A stretch of DNA of 64,000 nt from Colwellia chukchiensis (GTDB lineage: Bacteria > Pseudomonadota > Gammaproteobacteria > Enterobacterales > Alteromonadaceae), in contig NZ_NBOC01000001.1 in assembly GCF_002104455.1 (NCBI RefSeq), forward strand, positions 496,001 through 560,000. Reading direction: 5' to 3'. Positions 18,039-27,855 of the stretch are shown here, piece by piece. Within the stretch, counting starts at the first letter, position 1. Every line of letters starts with the position of its first letter. A program made the position numbers and the translations under genes. The notes beneath the pieces were generated by a model that searched no databases, was not told the origin of the DNA, and saw only the letters and a program-made list of their open reading frames with translations.

Positions 18039-18740
18039 ATTCTTTAGTGCTTTAAAGCAGTAACAGCTCTCCCATATCTCATTTCTCATGAAAACGTAGC
18101 GAAATCATAAGATACCAATATATTGTCTACCACGGAGTTAACATAAGTTTCTGGGTAGTAATCGCCCCCTGTTTTATGCACTAAGACTTGTTTTCTTTTA
18201 TCTAAGTAAACATAGGTTTTTGCCAGTTGCCAAAACGCCATTAACGCGACAAAGTTTTGCTAGTAAACGGGCAGTGTCAGCCCATGTATTATTGGGGTAG
18301 CAAACTTTATTATTTACAGCGTTATTGTCGGTAATAACTTTTCCCTGCAACGCTCGACTCTCTTGCTAAAAAACCTTAGCCTTGGGCAGTATTTTTAAGA
18401 AAAAACAATATTAACAGAGTTTAGCAATAAATTATCAAGCAACTTATCGCACGCGTTTGCGACCTTTATTATTTGCTTAAGTCGTGGTGGGCTAGTGAGT
18501 TGCGAACAAGGTGTTCAATGGAAATAAATTGCAGCAGCGTTAATTGTTAAAGAGCACAGCAGAGTAAGGAAAACACTCTGGATTTTTATCTTAATTTAGT
18601 GATTATCTTTATTTCTAGTTATAAACCATATGCTAGAATGGCCTTGGCTTGGTAATTAACCGTATCGTTACTAACGACTTTTATTACCTTGTTAAGTAAG
18701 AAAAAATGGTGAAGTTTTAAGCAGAGTTAAGGTAAAGACA
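18039..18740 (+). other. Long intergenic region between ffs and the Lrp-type gene
   Basis: No supported gene in about 700 bases. TGCTAGAAT at 18631-18639 is an extended -10 element that could drive the downstream regulator, leaving a leader near 95 nt; its -35 region is weak. No tRNA-like or terminator hairpin with a T-run was recognised. Confidence 0.45.
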
Positions 18741-19250
18741 TTGAGTAAGACAAACAAGAAAGTTGGCTTAGATAGAATAGATCTAAAAATATTATCGGCA
18801 CTATCTCGTGATGGCCGAATGACCAAATTGCAACTGTCTGAAGAAGTGGGCCTTTCTGCAACTCCTTGTTGGGAAAGAATGAAAAAGCTCGAAAAAAACG
18901 GCACCATTAAAGGTTATCGTGCAGAGCTAAATCTGAATAAAATAATCGATGTATCTTATTATAGAGTGGAAATATCGATAAAAAACTATAGTACAGCGAA
19001 AGCAAACGAGTTTGAGAAATTAGTGGCTAGTATTGCAGAGATTGTAGAATGCGAAGCGGTATTAGGTAGTATTGATTATCTATTAAAAATAGTATCACCC
19101 CATATTGACGCGTACCAAAAAACCATAGAATACTTATTAGGTTGCTCTGATCTGGACATTGATCATAAAACTATTCCGATTTCAAAAAATGTTAAAACCG
19201 CATCCCAGCTGGATATTAAAAAACTTTATTTACAACAACCTACTGAGTAA
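18741..19250 (+). CDS. Lrp/AsnC family transcriptional regulator
   Basis: A leucine-responsive-type DNA-binding regulator of 169 residues. The N-terminal winged helix-turn-helix (LDRIDLKILSALSRDGRMTK, then LQLSEEVGLSATPCWERMKK) is at about 8-60, followed by the RAM/AsnC ligand-binding domain. The start is TTG with TAAGGT seven bases upstream; the next ATG would cut into the DNA-binding domain. It converges with the racemase-family gene, 14 bases away. Lrp-type regulators often control a neighbouring amino acid enzyme, so that enzyme is a natural target candidate. Confidence 0.9.
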   Translation: MSKTNKKVGLDRIDLKILSALSRDGRMTKLQLSEEVGLSATPCWERMKKLEKNGTIKGYRAELNLNKIIDVSYYRVEISIKNYSTAKANEFEKLVASIAEIVECEAVLGSIDYLLKIVSPHIDAYQKTIEYLLGCSDLDIDHKTIPISKNVKTASQLDIKKLYLQQPTE

Positions 19251-19264
19251 GTAGCGTAACAGGC

Positions 19265-20413
19265 TTAGTTGTGCGCTATCGTGTGCTGACGTTTAGCTGA
19301 CGGGCCATTTGCCGGTAAGGCTATATTTGCTAGTAACTGCCAAGGTTGGGCACCGTCATGGTAGTATTTATAGATATAGCTAGAATTCATTGCACTTAAT
19401 ACCCCCTGATAAGATAGTTGAAACTTAAGTTTATCACCGACTACATAGGCTTGTGAGGAGTCTGAGATGTCTAACACGAGATGATCGCTACTCATACCTA
19501 AAATTTTAATAGCTTTATCAAGCGCACTGATATATGCATAATTTATATCTTGTAAGCCTATGGCACATAGTGCCTTTTTACGAATACCTAAGTCTTCAAA
19601 GCTTGGCACCTTTCCAGAAGCATCTAGGCCTATCTCCCCCATAGGAACGGACGGTTTATCCATAATTTCAATAATTTCAGTGACTAAGATAAAGTTATCG
19701 TATTGAAGCCCTGGTATTTGTTGATCGTTTAGACCCAAGCCCATAAAAATAGAAGTACCTAACCTGAGTTGATTGACACCAACAGGTAGCTTGCCATTGT
19801 CTAATAACGTTAAGCAACCTGAGTTGCCCCCAGAGATGACGTCAAGCTTGAGCTGAAATTTAGTTTCAAGCTGATTTTTAATTGTTATGAGTTTATTTAG
19901 TGCTTTTGTACTTGGCATCACGCCGCCAAAACAAGTAAGGTTACTACCTAGCCCTAATAAGTTGATACCTTCAAGAGTCAAAAGCTCCGCTATGGTGCCA
20001 TCTAAAACGTCACTGTCAATTATGCCTTCGCGTAAGTCACCTAAGTCGAGCATTAAAATAATGTCATGCGTTTTTCCTTTTTGCCGAGCCGTAGCGGCAA
20101 TTTTTCGCATGATCTCAATTTCAGAATTTAAAGAGATATCCACCGTATCAACCAATTGCTGCACTTGGCTGAGCATTGGCAGTCGTAAGAGTAGTTTTTT
20201 ACCGCTAAAACCAGTCAGACCTTGAAAGTTTTCCAGTCGAGAATCAGCAATTACATCAATACCGGCGTCAACCACGGTTTTAAGCAGCACCGGATCGCCA
20301 CACACCAGCTTAACTACGGCGGCAACGTCAATGCCCGCACTTCTACAGCGAGTAGTTAATAGCCTTAGGTTGTGTTTAATTGCTTCTAAATTGATTTCTA
20401 CTCTTGGGTACAT
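19265..20413 (-). CDS. Alanine/ornithine racemase family PLP enzyme
   Basis: A fold-type III PLP enzyme related to alanine racemase and to clostridial ornithine racemase (Orr). The 382 residues start MYPRVEINLEAIKHN, with the PLP lysine expected in VAAVVKLVCGDP (about residue 34). Other family segments include DVIADSRLENF, LLRLPMLSQV, DISLNSEIE, MLDLGDLREGI and VISGGNSGCL. These match the Orr-like group better than Alr. Which amino acid is racemised cannot be told from sequence. No other gene of an ornithine or D-amino acid pathway is adjacent; the convergent Lrp-type gene suggests amino acid-responsive control. Confidence 0.82.
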   Translation of the reverse strand: MYPRVEINLEAIKHNLRLLTTRCRSAGIDVAAVVKLVCGDPVLLKTVVDAGIDVIADSRLENFQGLTGFSGKKLLLRLPMLSQVQQLVDTVDISLNSEIEIMRKIAATARQKGKTHDIILMLDLGDLREGIIDSDVLDGTIAELLTLEGINLLGLGSNLTCFGGVMPSTKALNKLITIKNQLETKFQLKLDVISGGNSGCLTLLDNGKLPVGVNQLRLGTSIFMGLGLNDQQIPGLQYDNFILVTEIIEIMDKPSVPMGEIGLDASGKVPSFEDLGIRKKALCAIGLQDINYAYISALDKAIKILGMSSDHLVLDISDSSQAYVVGDKLKFQLSYQGVLSAMNSSYIYKYYHDGAQPWQLLANIALPANGPSAKRQHTIAHN

Positions 20414-20696
20414 ACGACATACTCTAAGTTGTATTTAGTCAAACTCTGTACGGATGCGGCTGTGTGCAGCTTCGTTATCGGCTTTGGAGCACTCAGGTTA
20501 CGAGTGGCAATAAAAATAATAACAATAGCGCTCAAAATTAAGCACTGATTAACAAGGGGATTTCAAAGAAACAGTCTAAATTTTATGTTCAGAAAAGAGA
20601 TTTTCACTGTTAGTAAAAATACAGCTACAAGGGCAGTGGTTCATGCTTTAACGAGGTATGGCGAGTTGTAGTGGCATAGTGATTTTGGTTTGCCGG

Positions 20697-22526
20697 CTAT
20701 AAATACATCCAGTTTAATAGCAGTGATAAAGTGATCCACATCAGAAGAATAAGTGGCACACCAATTCGAATGAAGTCTGAAAACTTATAACCACCCGCAT
20801 TCATCACCAATAAATTGGTTTTATAAGCCATTGGTGTGGCATAGCTTAAGTTAGCGCCAAATAATACCGCTAAAATAAACGGCTCTGGCGCTAAGTTCAA
20901 TTGACTGGCAACTGAGATGGCAATGGGGGTGCCGATAACCGCTGCAGCGTTATTGGAAACAATATTGGTTAAAATGGCTAATAACAGCATAAGTGCTGAT
21001 AAAATACCGGCTGGCGGTAAGCCAAAAGAAGCTGCGACAAAAACTTTGGCGATATATTCTGCGCCGCCAGTCACCATCATTGTTGAGCCGAGTGCTAGCG
21101 AAGCGGCAACAATTAAAATAATTTGTGTGCTTAGGGCTGATGAGGCCTCTTGCCAATTTAAGCATTTAGTTAATAGTAAAATAAGTACGCCACACACTGA
21201 GCTAATTTCTATCGATAAAATGCCCAGTGCTGAGGTTAATACCACGGCAAATAAGGTTGCCAAAGCAATAGGGGCTTTTTTCGTTTGTGGTAATGATGCT
21301 GCACCATCAATGATCAACAAGCCAGGTTTAGATTTTAACAAGGTAATTTGTTCATGTTCACCTTGCACTAACAAAACATCGCCAATTTTTAAGCGGGTTT
21401 TTCCGATGCCGCTGCGCCCTGTTTCCAAGGCTTTACCGGCGCGATGCAAGGCTACCACGGAAATCGCGTGCTTATTGATAAAGTTAGCTTGTTGCAGTGT
21501 TCTGCCTTCAATACCCGAGCCGGCGATAATTACAATCTCTGCCAGTGTTTGTTTATCGGCTTTTAATGGGTGTTCATCATCGACTTTATGTAACTCAGAA
21601 AATAGTGTTGCGCCAAGTACAGTTTCATATTCTTTTAATTTGTCTGGATAGTCATGGACTTTTAAGCGATCGCCCTCAACAAGCACAGTATCAGGCAAAG
21701 GCATAATATTGCGATAATCAGGCCCACGTTGAATGCTTTCTATTTTTAGCTGACCATCGGTTAAGGCGATTGCTTCGGTGATGGTTTTATCTTTTATCGT
21801 GCTTTCTTGATTGATATTTAAATAAGCACTAAATAAGCGAGGCGATGTGTCGGACATTGAGGAAGTGCGGCGCGGAATAAGCTTAGGCGCTATCAGCCAT
21901 AAGTAAAAAATCGCAACTATAGCGGCAATCAGTGCCGGTTTAGCAAAGTCGAACAGTCCGAACTCAGCCGCGCCCATGTTTTTCGCAATACTCACCACTA
22001 ACAAGTTGGTTGATGTACCTATGGTAGTTGCCATGCCGCCAACTAAGGTTGCTAAGCCCATAGGCATTAACATAGGCGAAGCATCAGTTTTGTTGCGCAA
22101 TGAAACGCTGATCAATATGGGCAGCAATAAAACCACGACCGGCGTATTGTTAATAAAGGCACTCAAAATGCCTGCCAGTATCAAGGTAATTAACAATGAA
22201 AAGGTCGGGCTGATCTTCCAAAGTTTAGCGAGGTGTCGGCCAATAGGCTCTAAAGCACCGGTGCGCACTATGCCATGGCCGATAATCATCAGCGCGCAAA
22301 CCGTAACTAGCGCTTCATGGCCAAAACCAAAAAATAAGGAACTGGGCTCAAAGTGGTCACCGTTAATGGCAAATGGAAACAATGCAAATAATAAACATAA
22401 AATGGCAATAACGGCTAGAGATGAGGTTTCTAATGGAATATCTTCTCGACGAAATAAATACAAAGCTAGGACAGTGATCACTAACACTGCTAGGGCATGA
22501 TTATTGGGCAGGTCGGGAATATTCAA
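20697..22526 (-). CDS. SLC13 family permease with RCK_C domains
   Basis: A 609-residue inner-membrane transporter of the divalent anion:sodium symporter / ArsB-NhaD-like superfamily. It has an N-terminal membrane half, a central cytoplasmic part with two TrkA-C (RCK_C) domains at about 210-400 (IMPLPDTVLVEGDRLKVHDY; TRLKIGDVLLVQGEHEQI), then a C-terminal membrane half containing NIVSNNAAAVIGTPIAISVA, the SNN-type motif of the family. Relatives are annotated as sulfate, thiosulfate or di/tricarboxylate permeases; the substrate is not predictable here. The comFB-like gene is 27 bases upstream in the same direction. Confidence 0.85.
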   Translation of the reverse strand: MNIPDLPNNHALAVLVITVLALYLFRREDIPLETSSLAVIAILCLLFALFPFAINGDHFEPSSLFFGFGHEALVTVCALMIIGHGIVRTGALEPIGRHLAKLWKISPTFSLLITLILAGILSAFINNTPVVVLLLPILISVSLRNKTDASPMLMPMGLATLVGGMATTIGTSTNLLVVSIAKNMGAAEFGLFDFAKPALIAAIVAIFYLWLIAPKLIPRRTSSMSDTSPRLFSAYLNINQESTIKDKTITEAIALTDGQLKIESIQRGPDYRNIMPLPDTVLVEGDRLKVHDYPDKLKEYETVLGATLFSELHKVDDEHPLKADKQTLAEIVIIAGSGIEGRTLQQANFINKHAISVVALHRAGKALETGRSGIGKTRLKIGDVLLVQGEHEQITLLKSKPGLLIIDGAASLPQTKKAPIALATLFAVVLTSALGILSIEISSVCGVLILLLTKCLNWQEASSALSTQIILIVAASLALGSTMMVTGGAEYIAKVFVAASFGLPPAGILSALMLLLAILTNIVSNNAAAVIGTPIAISVASQLNLAPEPFILAVLFGANLSYATPMAYKTNLLVMNAGGYKFSDFIRIGVPLILLMWITLSLLLNWMYL

Positions 22527-22553
22527 ATGGCGTTACCAGTGTCTGATAAAAAA

Positions 22554-22814
22554 TTAGTTATGTTCTTTCATAAATTCTAACGCTTTAGCGACCGCTACTT
22601 TGACGTTGTTTTCCATTTCAAAGCGTTCTGAGGCCGGCAAATAAAATGCCATATCTACTTCGTGACGAATGTAACGGGTTGGTAACTGATTCAGCACGAC
22701 ACATACCAGATCAGCGATAAACTCTTCATCGTAGCTTTCTTCTAATTTTAGCGCGGTAAAATGTTGCGCCACTAATTTTTCATAATAGTTGTGAATATCA
22801 TCAGAAATTTTCAT
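22554..22814 (-). CDS. ComFB-like late competence family protein
   Basis: A small cytoplasmic protein (86 residues) of the ComFB family, named for a gene in the Bacillus comF operon. The family pattern is visible in EEFIADLVCVVLNQLPTRYIRHEVD, where ComFB proteins have a (D)...ALNxLPPxYV core. Some cyanobacterial ComFB proteins bind cyclic di-nucleotides; whether this one does is unknown. It precedes the SLC13 permease by 27 bases and may share its transcript. Confidence 0.75.
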   Translation of the reverse strand: MKISDDIHNYYEKLVAQHFTALKLEESYDEEFIADLVCVVLNQLPTRYIRHEVDMAFYLPASERFEMENNVKVAVAKALEFMKEHN

Positions 22815-22928
22815 CAGCGAAGCCCTTTAAGTGGAGAGTTATTTTTCAAGCCTAATGCTAGAGTAATGAAAACACCAACATTTTTTCAACTAAAAGGTAA
22901 TATTTTCATAAAATATCAGTCACGAGCA

Positions 22929-23531
22929 TTAATACTTTACCGATTTAGCAATTTCACGCTCGATTTTAGAAAGTGCTTGCCGACAGCGACCAAGTCTTTG
23001 GTGTAAAGCCAAAATCTCTTTAGAAAGCTGATCACTTTGTCGGGCGTTTGCTTGTTGTCGTTGCGCTTCGCGGGATTCGATCATAGCCACTAATCGGCGC
23101 TCAAACTCTTGAATTTCTGCGAGTTTTTGATGCAAGCTGTGGCTTGAGTGCATAACCGCTTGAGCAGCTTTTTTATAGCGACGGGCTTTGATGGCTTGTA
23201 AACGTTGTGTCGGTTCTTTATGCAATGCTTCATTTGCGTTAAGGGCATTACGCAAAGCTGATATTTGCTGTTCTATCAGTTGCAGTCGACTGTGCGCTAG
23301 GGTGTTTTTTTTTGCTGATAATAAGCGCGAAAGTTCAGCCGTTTTAGTTTTTACTTCAAGTACATAAGGGTAGAATTGATCGCTATGGGTGTTAAAAATA
23401 GCGTTGGAAAATATGTCGTTTTCTTGAATTAATTGGTGCGACTTAGTCTGTTTATTTTGCTGATCAAGCGCAAGTGCTTGTTGGCTAAGTTGCTCAAGTA
23501 TCGAGAGGATTTTATTGATGGCTGTTTGCAT
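22929..23531 (-). CDS. priC: Primosomal replication protein PriC
   Basis: PriC helps reload DnaB helicase at stalled replication forks. The 200-residue, strongly helical protein has the C-terminal family signature FERRLVAMIESREAQRQQ followed by LHQRLGRCRQALSKIEREI, close to E. coli PriC (FERRLREMVAERRARL ... RLARCRHALEKIE). The N-terminal half is poorly conserved, as usual. It starts 12 bases after the TSUP gene stop and is probably cotranscribed with it. Confidence 0.85.
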   Translation of the reverse strand: MQTAINKILSILEQLSQQALALDQQNKQTKSHQLIQENDIFSNAIFNTHSDQFYPYVLEVKTKTAELSRLLSAKKNTLAHSRLQLIEQQISALRNALNANEALHKEPTQRLQAIKARRYKKAAQAVMHSSHSLHQKLAEIQEFERRLVAMIESREAQRQQANARQSDQLSKEILALHQRLGRCRQALSKIEREIAKSVKY

Positions 23532-23543
23532 GCTGTTCCCTGT

Positions 23544-24329
23544 TTAGCTAAACCATGCTTGGTGAGCTAAATTAATTGACATCAAAATAACGACAGTAAT
23601 AAATACCGGTCGAATAAATTTGCCGCCAAACTTGATGGCATAATGCGCTCCTACCCAAGCACCCAACATGATAAACAAGCCCATTGATAAGCCAAGAAGA
23701 AAGTTCACATGGCCAAGGTAAATAAAAGTTATTAAACTAAAAAAGTTGCTAACAAAATTGGTTGCGCGCGCTAACCCTGAGCTGAGTAGGATGTCTATTT
23801 TGTAGAGGACACTTGATGAGCTAACCCAAAATGCGCCTGTGCCGGGGCCAGCAACACCATCATAAAACCCTAACACTAGTCCTTGTATCATCTGTTTGCA
23901 TTTAATGGCGTTAGTTTTTATCGGTAAACCACAAACTTGATTAATAGTTGATTTAGCGACTAGGGTATAAACCGCCGTTAAAATAATTAATACCGGAATG
24001 TATTTATCTAAAAACTCAACAGACAGTAAATTAACAATTAAAGTGCCAATGATAGCGCCAATAGCGGTTGCTATAATAGCAACTCGCCAATACTTGGGGT
24101 TAAATAACTTTTTGCGATAGAAAGCAAACGAAGCGGTGCTGGAGCCAAATGAAGCAGCTAATTTGTTGGTGCCTAGTGCAACATGTGGGGGAAGCCCAGA
24201 GGTTAATAATGTTGGTACGGTTAACATGCCACCGCCGCCAGCAATGGCATCAATCAGCCCGGCCACAAAACCGACACTACATAAGGTTATCCATAAACTT
24301 AGGTCTAGTACGGGATCAACAATAGTCAT
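23544..24329 (-). CDS. TSUP family (TauE/SafE) membrane permease
   Basis: A 261-residue integral membrane protein with about eight hydrophobic segments. It has the TSUP opening SVGFVAGLIDAIAGGGGMLTVPTLL at about 18-42 and GLVLGFYDGVAGPGTGAFW near 150, which mark the YfcA-like branch. TSUP members export or import sulfite, sulfonates or other organosulfur anions; substrate unknown. It heads a short operon with priC. Confidence 0.88.
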   Translation of the reverse strand: MTIVDPVLDLSLWITLCSVGFVAGLIDAIAGGGGMLTVPTLLTSGLPPHVALGTNKLAASFGSSTASFAFYRKKLFNPKYWRVAIIATAIGAIIGTLIVNLLSVEFLDKYIPVLIILTAVYTLVAKSTINQVCGLPIKTNAIKCKQMIQGLVLGFYDGVAGPGTGAFWVSSSSVLYKIDILLSSGLARATNFVSNFFSLITFIYLGHVNFLLGLSMGLFIMLGAWVGAHYAIKFGGKFIRPVFITVVILMSINLAHQAWFS

Positions 24330-24870
24330 AGAAAGTTTGCCTGTAAAATGAGCCGCAGACTATAGCACATACAAGCGTCATTTTGCCGATCTTTATCAGC
24401 CAAAAACGCTTATTGACACAATTTGACATAGTTTAAATAAGTAAAGATGTATCTAAATTTTTCATAAAGCACTATACATACCTTAACTAATTGTTTTCAA
24501 ATTGAATTTATTGTTTTTTAAATCTTTAATGCTCAACTGCCAATTTGCAAATATATTGAACTAATTTTACCTCTTTGTTTTTGCATGACATTTCGTTAGC
24601 AAGTCGCACAGAAAATGTTTCATTGTGTTTACGATTGAGCGATTACGATGAAATTCGCTATCGGTAAACTTTAACTTGTAAGTAACTAATAATTTTATGT
24701 TTTTATGATTGTATCAATTAAAGGATTGAGAAATTGTAAATGAAATGTTGCTAAAATTCACAGGTTGAAATACCTCTGGTTTAGCTATTGATAATGCAGG
24801 GTCTAGTATTGCGCTAGAGCGTTGCGTTAGCGAAATTGATGTTTTATTCCTAAGTGTAACGTTAAGCCAA
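24330..24870 (+). other. Regulatory region upstream of the first TonB receptor
   Basis: No gene seen. The AT-rich 540 bases carry the 18-base motif shared with the second receptor (24616-24633) and lead into the hairpin leader listed separately. Confidence 0.6.
24616..24633 (+). promoter_or_regulatory. Shared upstream motif, copy 1
   Basis: TGTTTCATTGTGTTTACG matches the copy at 28227-28244 in 17 of 18 bases. Flanks are also similar (A-rich before, T/G-rich after). Both copies lie upstream of a TonB-dependent receptor on the same strand. It could be a transcription factor site; the factor is unknown. Confidence 0.55.
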
Positions 24871-24871
24871 A

Positions 24872-24930
24872 CAAGACAAATTAATAGTCTTGAACCTTAA
24901 GGTATCAGCATCACTTAAGTGGTGCAGGGA
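24872..24930 (+). promoter_or_regulatory. Two-hairpin 5' leader of TonB receptor 1
   Basis: Hairpin A pairs CAAGAC (24872-24877) with GTCTTG (24887-24892). Hairpin B pairs GCATCAC (24908-24914) with GTGGTGC (24919-24925) around TTAA. The ribosome site AGGGAG follows directly. The second receptor has the same order with the same stems and different loops. Confidence 0.65.
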
Positions 24931-24937
24931 GAGTAAC

Positions 24938-27781
24938 ATGTTAAGTAATCGTACATTGTTAAAACCAACCAATCTAGCACTGGCGTTGAGTACTAGTGCA
25001 GCACTAACATTAGCACCAAGCGCTTTGGTGTTAGCGCAAGATAGCGTTGACGAGGTCGAACGAATAGAAGTTACCGGCTCGCGTATCAAGCGTACCGATC
25101 TAGAAACACCAGTGCCTATCACTGTTATAGGCCGCACAGATATCTTAGCCATGGGGGCAATTAATGTTGCCGATGTGCTAAATACTAGTCCAGTTGCTGT
25201 GGCTGGCTCGGATCAATCGAATACCTCATTTACCAATTCCAGTGTTGGCCTAAATACAACTGCATTGCGTAATTTGCAAGAAGAGCGAACCTTAGTACTG
25301 GTTAATGGTCGTCGCTTCGTGTCTGGTGTTTCTCCGTCGGTAGGGTATGCGGTTGATTTAAATGCCATACCTGCCGCGATGATTGAACGTATTGAAATCT
25401 TAAAAAGTGCCTCTTCGGCAATTTACGGTACCGATGCGGTCGCTGGTGTAATCAATATCATAACCCGTAAAGATTTTGAAGGGGTTGAAGTTAACCTGCA
25501 AACGGGTATTTCCGATGAAAGTGACCGTGAAAAATACGCAATCAATATCACTGCAGGTAATACATGGGATACAGGTAGTGTGACTATGGCTTTTGGCTAT
25601 GATGAAGACAAAGGCTTGAAGTCCTCTGACCGTCCGTTTTCTGCAGTCGATAGGGCAACAATATTAGATGATAATGGCAATGAAGTGATTGGCGATATAT
25701 TTTCGTCCTTTCCACCACAGGGGCGCATCGGTGGTACGGCGAGCGGCTATAACGGAGATGGCACACCTTTTAATGGTGCCGCTGGTTTTGCTGGCGACAG
25801 ATTTAATCGCGCCGACTACCGCCAACTAGTTACGCCGTTAGAGCGTAAATATGTGGCGATGAATTTCAATCAGGAAATTGGTGAAGATATAAATTTCTTT
25901 ACTGAAATGAATTGGAATTCCACCAAAACCAACAATTCGACCATAGAGCCTTATGCCTTAACGGTACACGATGATATTTGGTTTAATGACCGTGGCGGTA
26001 ACGGTGGCATGAGTGTAATGTCGCCCCTGTTACCAGCTCTACTTAGAGACAATTTAATTGCTGATGGTGTTAGCGACTTGAATGAAGTTGGTTTTCGTCG
26101 TCGTATGGTGGAGTTTGGCCCGAGATCAACTGATCTAGAGCGCTCAACCATTCGTGTGGCATCCGGTTTTGATTGGAATATCGATGATAATTGGAACCTC
26201 AACACCTACATTAGCTGGGGGCAAACCGATCAAACGCAGCAAAATGGTGGTCAAGTTAATGTTGAGCGTGCAGCATTGGCACTTGATGTCGAATTGGCTG
26301 ATGATGGCACGTTACAATGTGTTGATGAGTTAGCTCGCTTGCAAGGTTGTGTGCCCTTGAATATGTTTGGTGCTAATACCATTTCTGACGCTGCCGTTGC
26401 TTACGTTAGATCACCTGCAAAAGTCGCCGGCCGTGTTGAGCAGTTTGTATTTGCCGCCTCGGTAACCGGTGAGTTGCCGTTTGAGCTTTCTGGCGGTAAT
26501 GTTGCCGTTGCCTTTGGTGCCGAGCATAGGTTAGAAAAAGGTGCTTTTAGTCCAGGAGACTTAGCACAAACAGGGGCTTCGTCAACCAATAAGTCCGAAG
26601 CAACCAATGGTTCCTTCTACAGTAATGATATTTTTGCGGAAGCTATTTTACCGGTAACTGATGAGTTTGAGGTTGATGTGGCAGTACGCTTTTCAGATCA
26701 TGAAATTGTCGGTGAAGCCACTACATGGAACTTAGGTCTGCAATATCAACCCACGGATGAACTTATGTTCCGTGCTTCTGCAGCCACTGCTATTCGTAAC
26801 CCCAATGTTGCCGATTTATTTGGTGGTCGCGGTGAAACCTTTGCTGGTGTTACCGATCCTTGTAATGGTATAACGGCGGCATCGACTTCACAAGAAGCCA
26901 TCAATTGCTTATCTATTCCAAGCATAGCAGCGCGTGTAGCCGCTAATGGCTCTTTTGAATTAACGCAAATTGAAGCACAAAGTGCTGGCGGTACTATTGG
27001 TGGTAGCCCAGATATCCAAGAAGAAACGGCTGACACATGGAGTGCAGGCTTGGTTTGGCAAATCATGGATGGCTTATCAATGACAGTAGATTATTATGAT
27101 ATTTCTATCGAAGATGCCATAGACACAACCAGCAGAACTACAGTGCTGAACCGGTGTTACGCCGTGTCATCGGCAGAGTTTTCGCCAAACTGTAATGGTG
27201 CCACGGTGCGTGATGCAAATGGTGCGCTTACTGAGGTTAATTCTGGTACCAGTAATGAAAACAATATTGAAACGTCGGGGATTGATATTGAATTTAATTA
27301 CACCGTAGAAGTTGGTCCAGGTACCTTAAAAGCGGATTTAATTTGGAACCATACTCGAGAGTGGATCCAAACCGCTATTGAAGATGGTAGCTCGGTAGAC
27401 TTTGCCGGTGAGGTATTAAATCCAGATAACCGTGCCAATTTGAATTTAAATTATGCCTTAGAAGATCTGTCTTTTTCGTGGCGTATGCGTTATTGGGACA
27501 AGTCGGTGGACTCTGTTGAAGGCGATAACTTCAACTTTACTGACTTTGAACCTTTAGAAGCGGCCAATATCTATCCTTCGATGGTTTATCATGATATCTC
27601 AGCGAATTATCATGTAGCAGAAAACATAGAGTTGAGCCTTAATATCCGTAATTTATTTGACAAAAAGCCGCCATTTGCAGGTCAAGGTCATGATAAAGGC
27701 GGAACCGGTATTAATACCGTTTCTGAAGCGTTTGATGTCACAGGGCGTTACTTTCAAGCGAGTATCACCAGTAAGTTTTAA
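24938..27781 (+). CDS. TonB-dependent receptor 1
   Basis: An outer-membrane active transporter of 947 residues driven by the TonB complex. It has a signal peptide (about 1-33, cut near VLAQDS), a TonB-box/plug start VERIEVTGSRIKRTDLETPV, a plug domain to about 190 (TLVLVNGRRFVSG; SASSAIYGTDAVAGVINIIT) and a 22-strand barrel ending in the terminal aromatic residue of YFQASITSKF. The in-frame start at 24890 lies inside the leader, so the ATG at 24938 with AGGGAG upstream is preferred. The EVTGSRI group is very common in Alteromonadales and Caulobacter-type bacteria and takes up glycans, peptides or other large substrates. Substrate is unknown. Confidence 0.95.
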   Translation: MLSNRTLLKPTNLALALSTSAALTLAPSALVLAQDSVDEVERIEVTGSRIKRTDLETPVPITVIGRTDILAMGAINVADVLNTSPVAVAGSDQSNTSFTNSSVGLNTTALRNLQEERTLVLVNGRRFVSGVSPSVGYAVDLNAIPAAMIERIEILKSASSAIYGTDAVAGVINIITRKDFEGVEVNLQTGISDESDREKYAINITAGNTWDTGSVTMAFGYDEDKGLKSSDRPFSAVDRATILDDNGNEVIGDIFSSFPPQGRIGGTASGYNGDGTPFNGAAGFAGDRFNRADYRQLVTPLERKYVAMNFNQEIGEDINFFTEMNWNSTKTNNSTIEPYALTVHDDIWFNDRGGNGGMSVMSPLLPALLRDNLIADGVSDLNEVGFRRRMVEFGPRSTDLERSTIRVASGFDWNIDDNWNLNTYISWGQTDQTQQNGGQVNVERAALALDVELADDGTLQCVDELARLQGCVPLNMFGANTISDAAVAYVRSPAKVAGRVEQFVFAASVTGELPFELSGGNVAVAFGAEHRLEKGAFSPGDLAQTGASSTNKSEATNGSFYSNDIFAEAILPVTDEFEVDVAVRFSDHEIVGEATTWNLGLQYQPTDELMFRASAATAIRNPNVADLFGGRGETFAGVTDPCNGITAASTSQEAINCLSIPSIAARVAANGSFELTQIEAQSAGGTIGGSPDIQEETADTWSAGLVWQIMDGLSMTVDYYDISIEDAIDTTSRTTVLNRCYAVSSAEFSPNCNGATVRDANGALTEVNSGTSNENNIETSGIDIEFNYTVEVGPGTLKADLIWNHTREWIQTAIEDGSSVDFAGEVLNPDNRANLNLNYALEDLSFSWRMRYWDKSVDSVEGDNFNFTDFEPLEAANIYPSMVYHDISANYHVAENIELSLNIRNLFDKKPPFAGQGHDKGGTGINTVSEAFDVTGRYFQASITSKF

Positions 27782-27802
27782 CGCTTAAATTAGCTCAAAC
27801 AA

Positions 27803-27855
27803 AGCAATGACCTATGCCAATTGTCAACACTGTGATGATTGGCATATTGCTTTTT
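27803..27855 (+). terminator. Terminator of TonB receptor 1
   Basis: A nine-bp stem TATGCCAAT/ATTGGCATA (27813-27821 with 27838-27846) is extended by AGCAA/TTGCT across a four-base bulge and followed by TTTTT, 22 bases after the stop. Confidence 0.75.

Noticed and set aside
20917-22500. Plus-strand open frames up to 244 codons across the SLC13 gene
   Set aside because: Antisense shadows of a clear membrane transporter; translations are Ser/Thr/Ala-rich complement patterns without domain signals.
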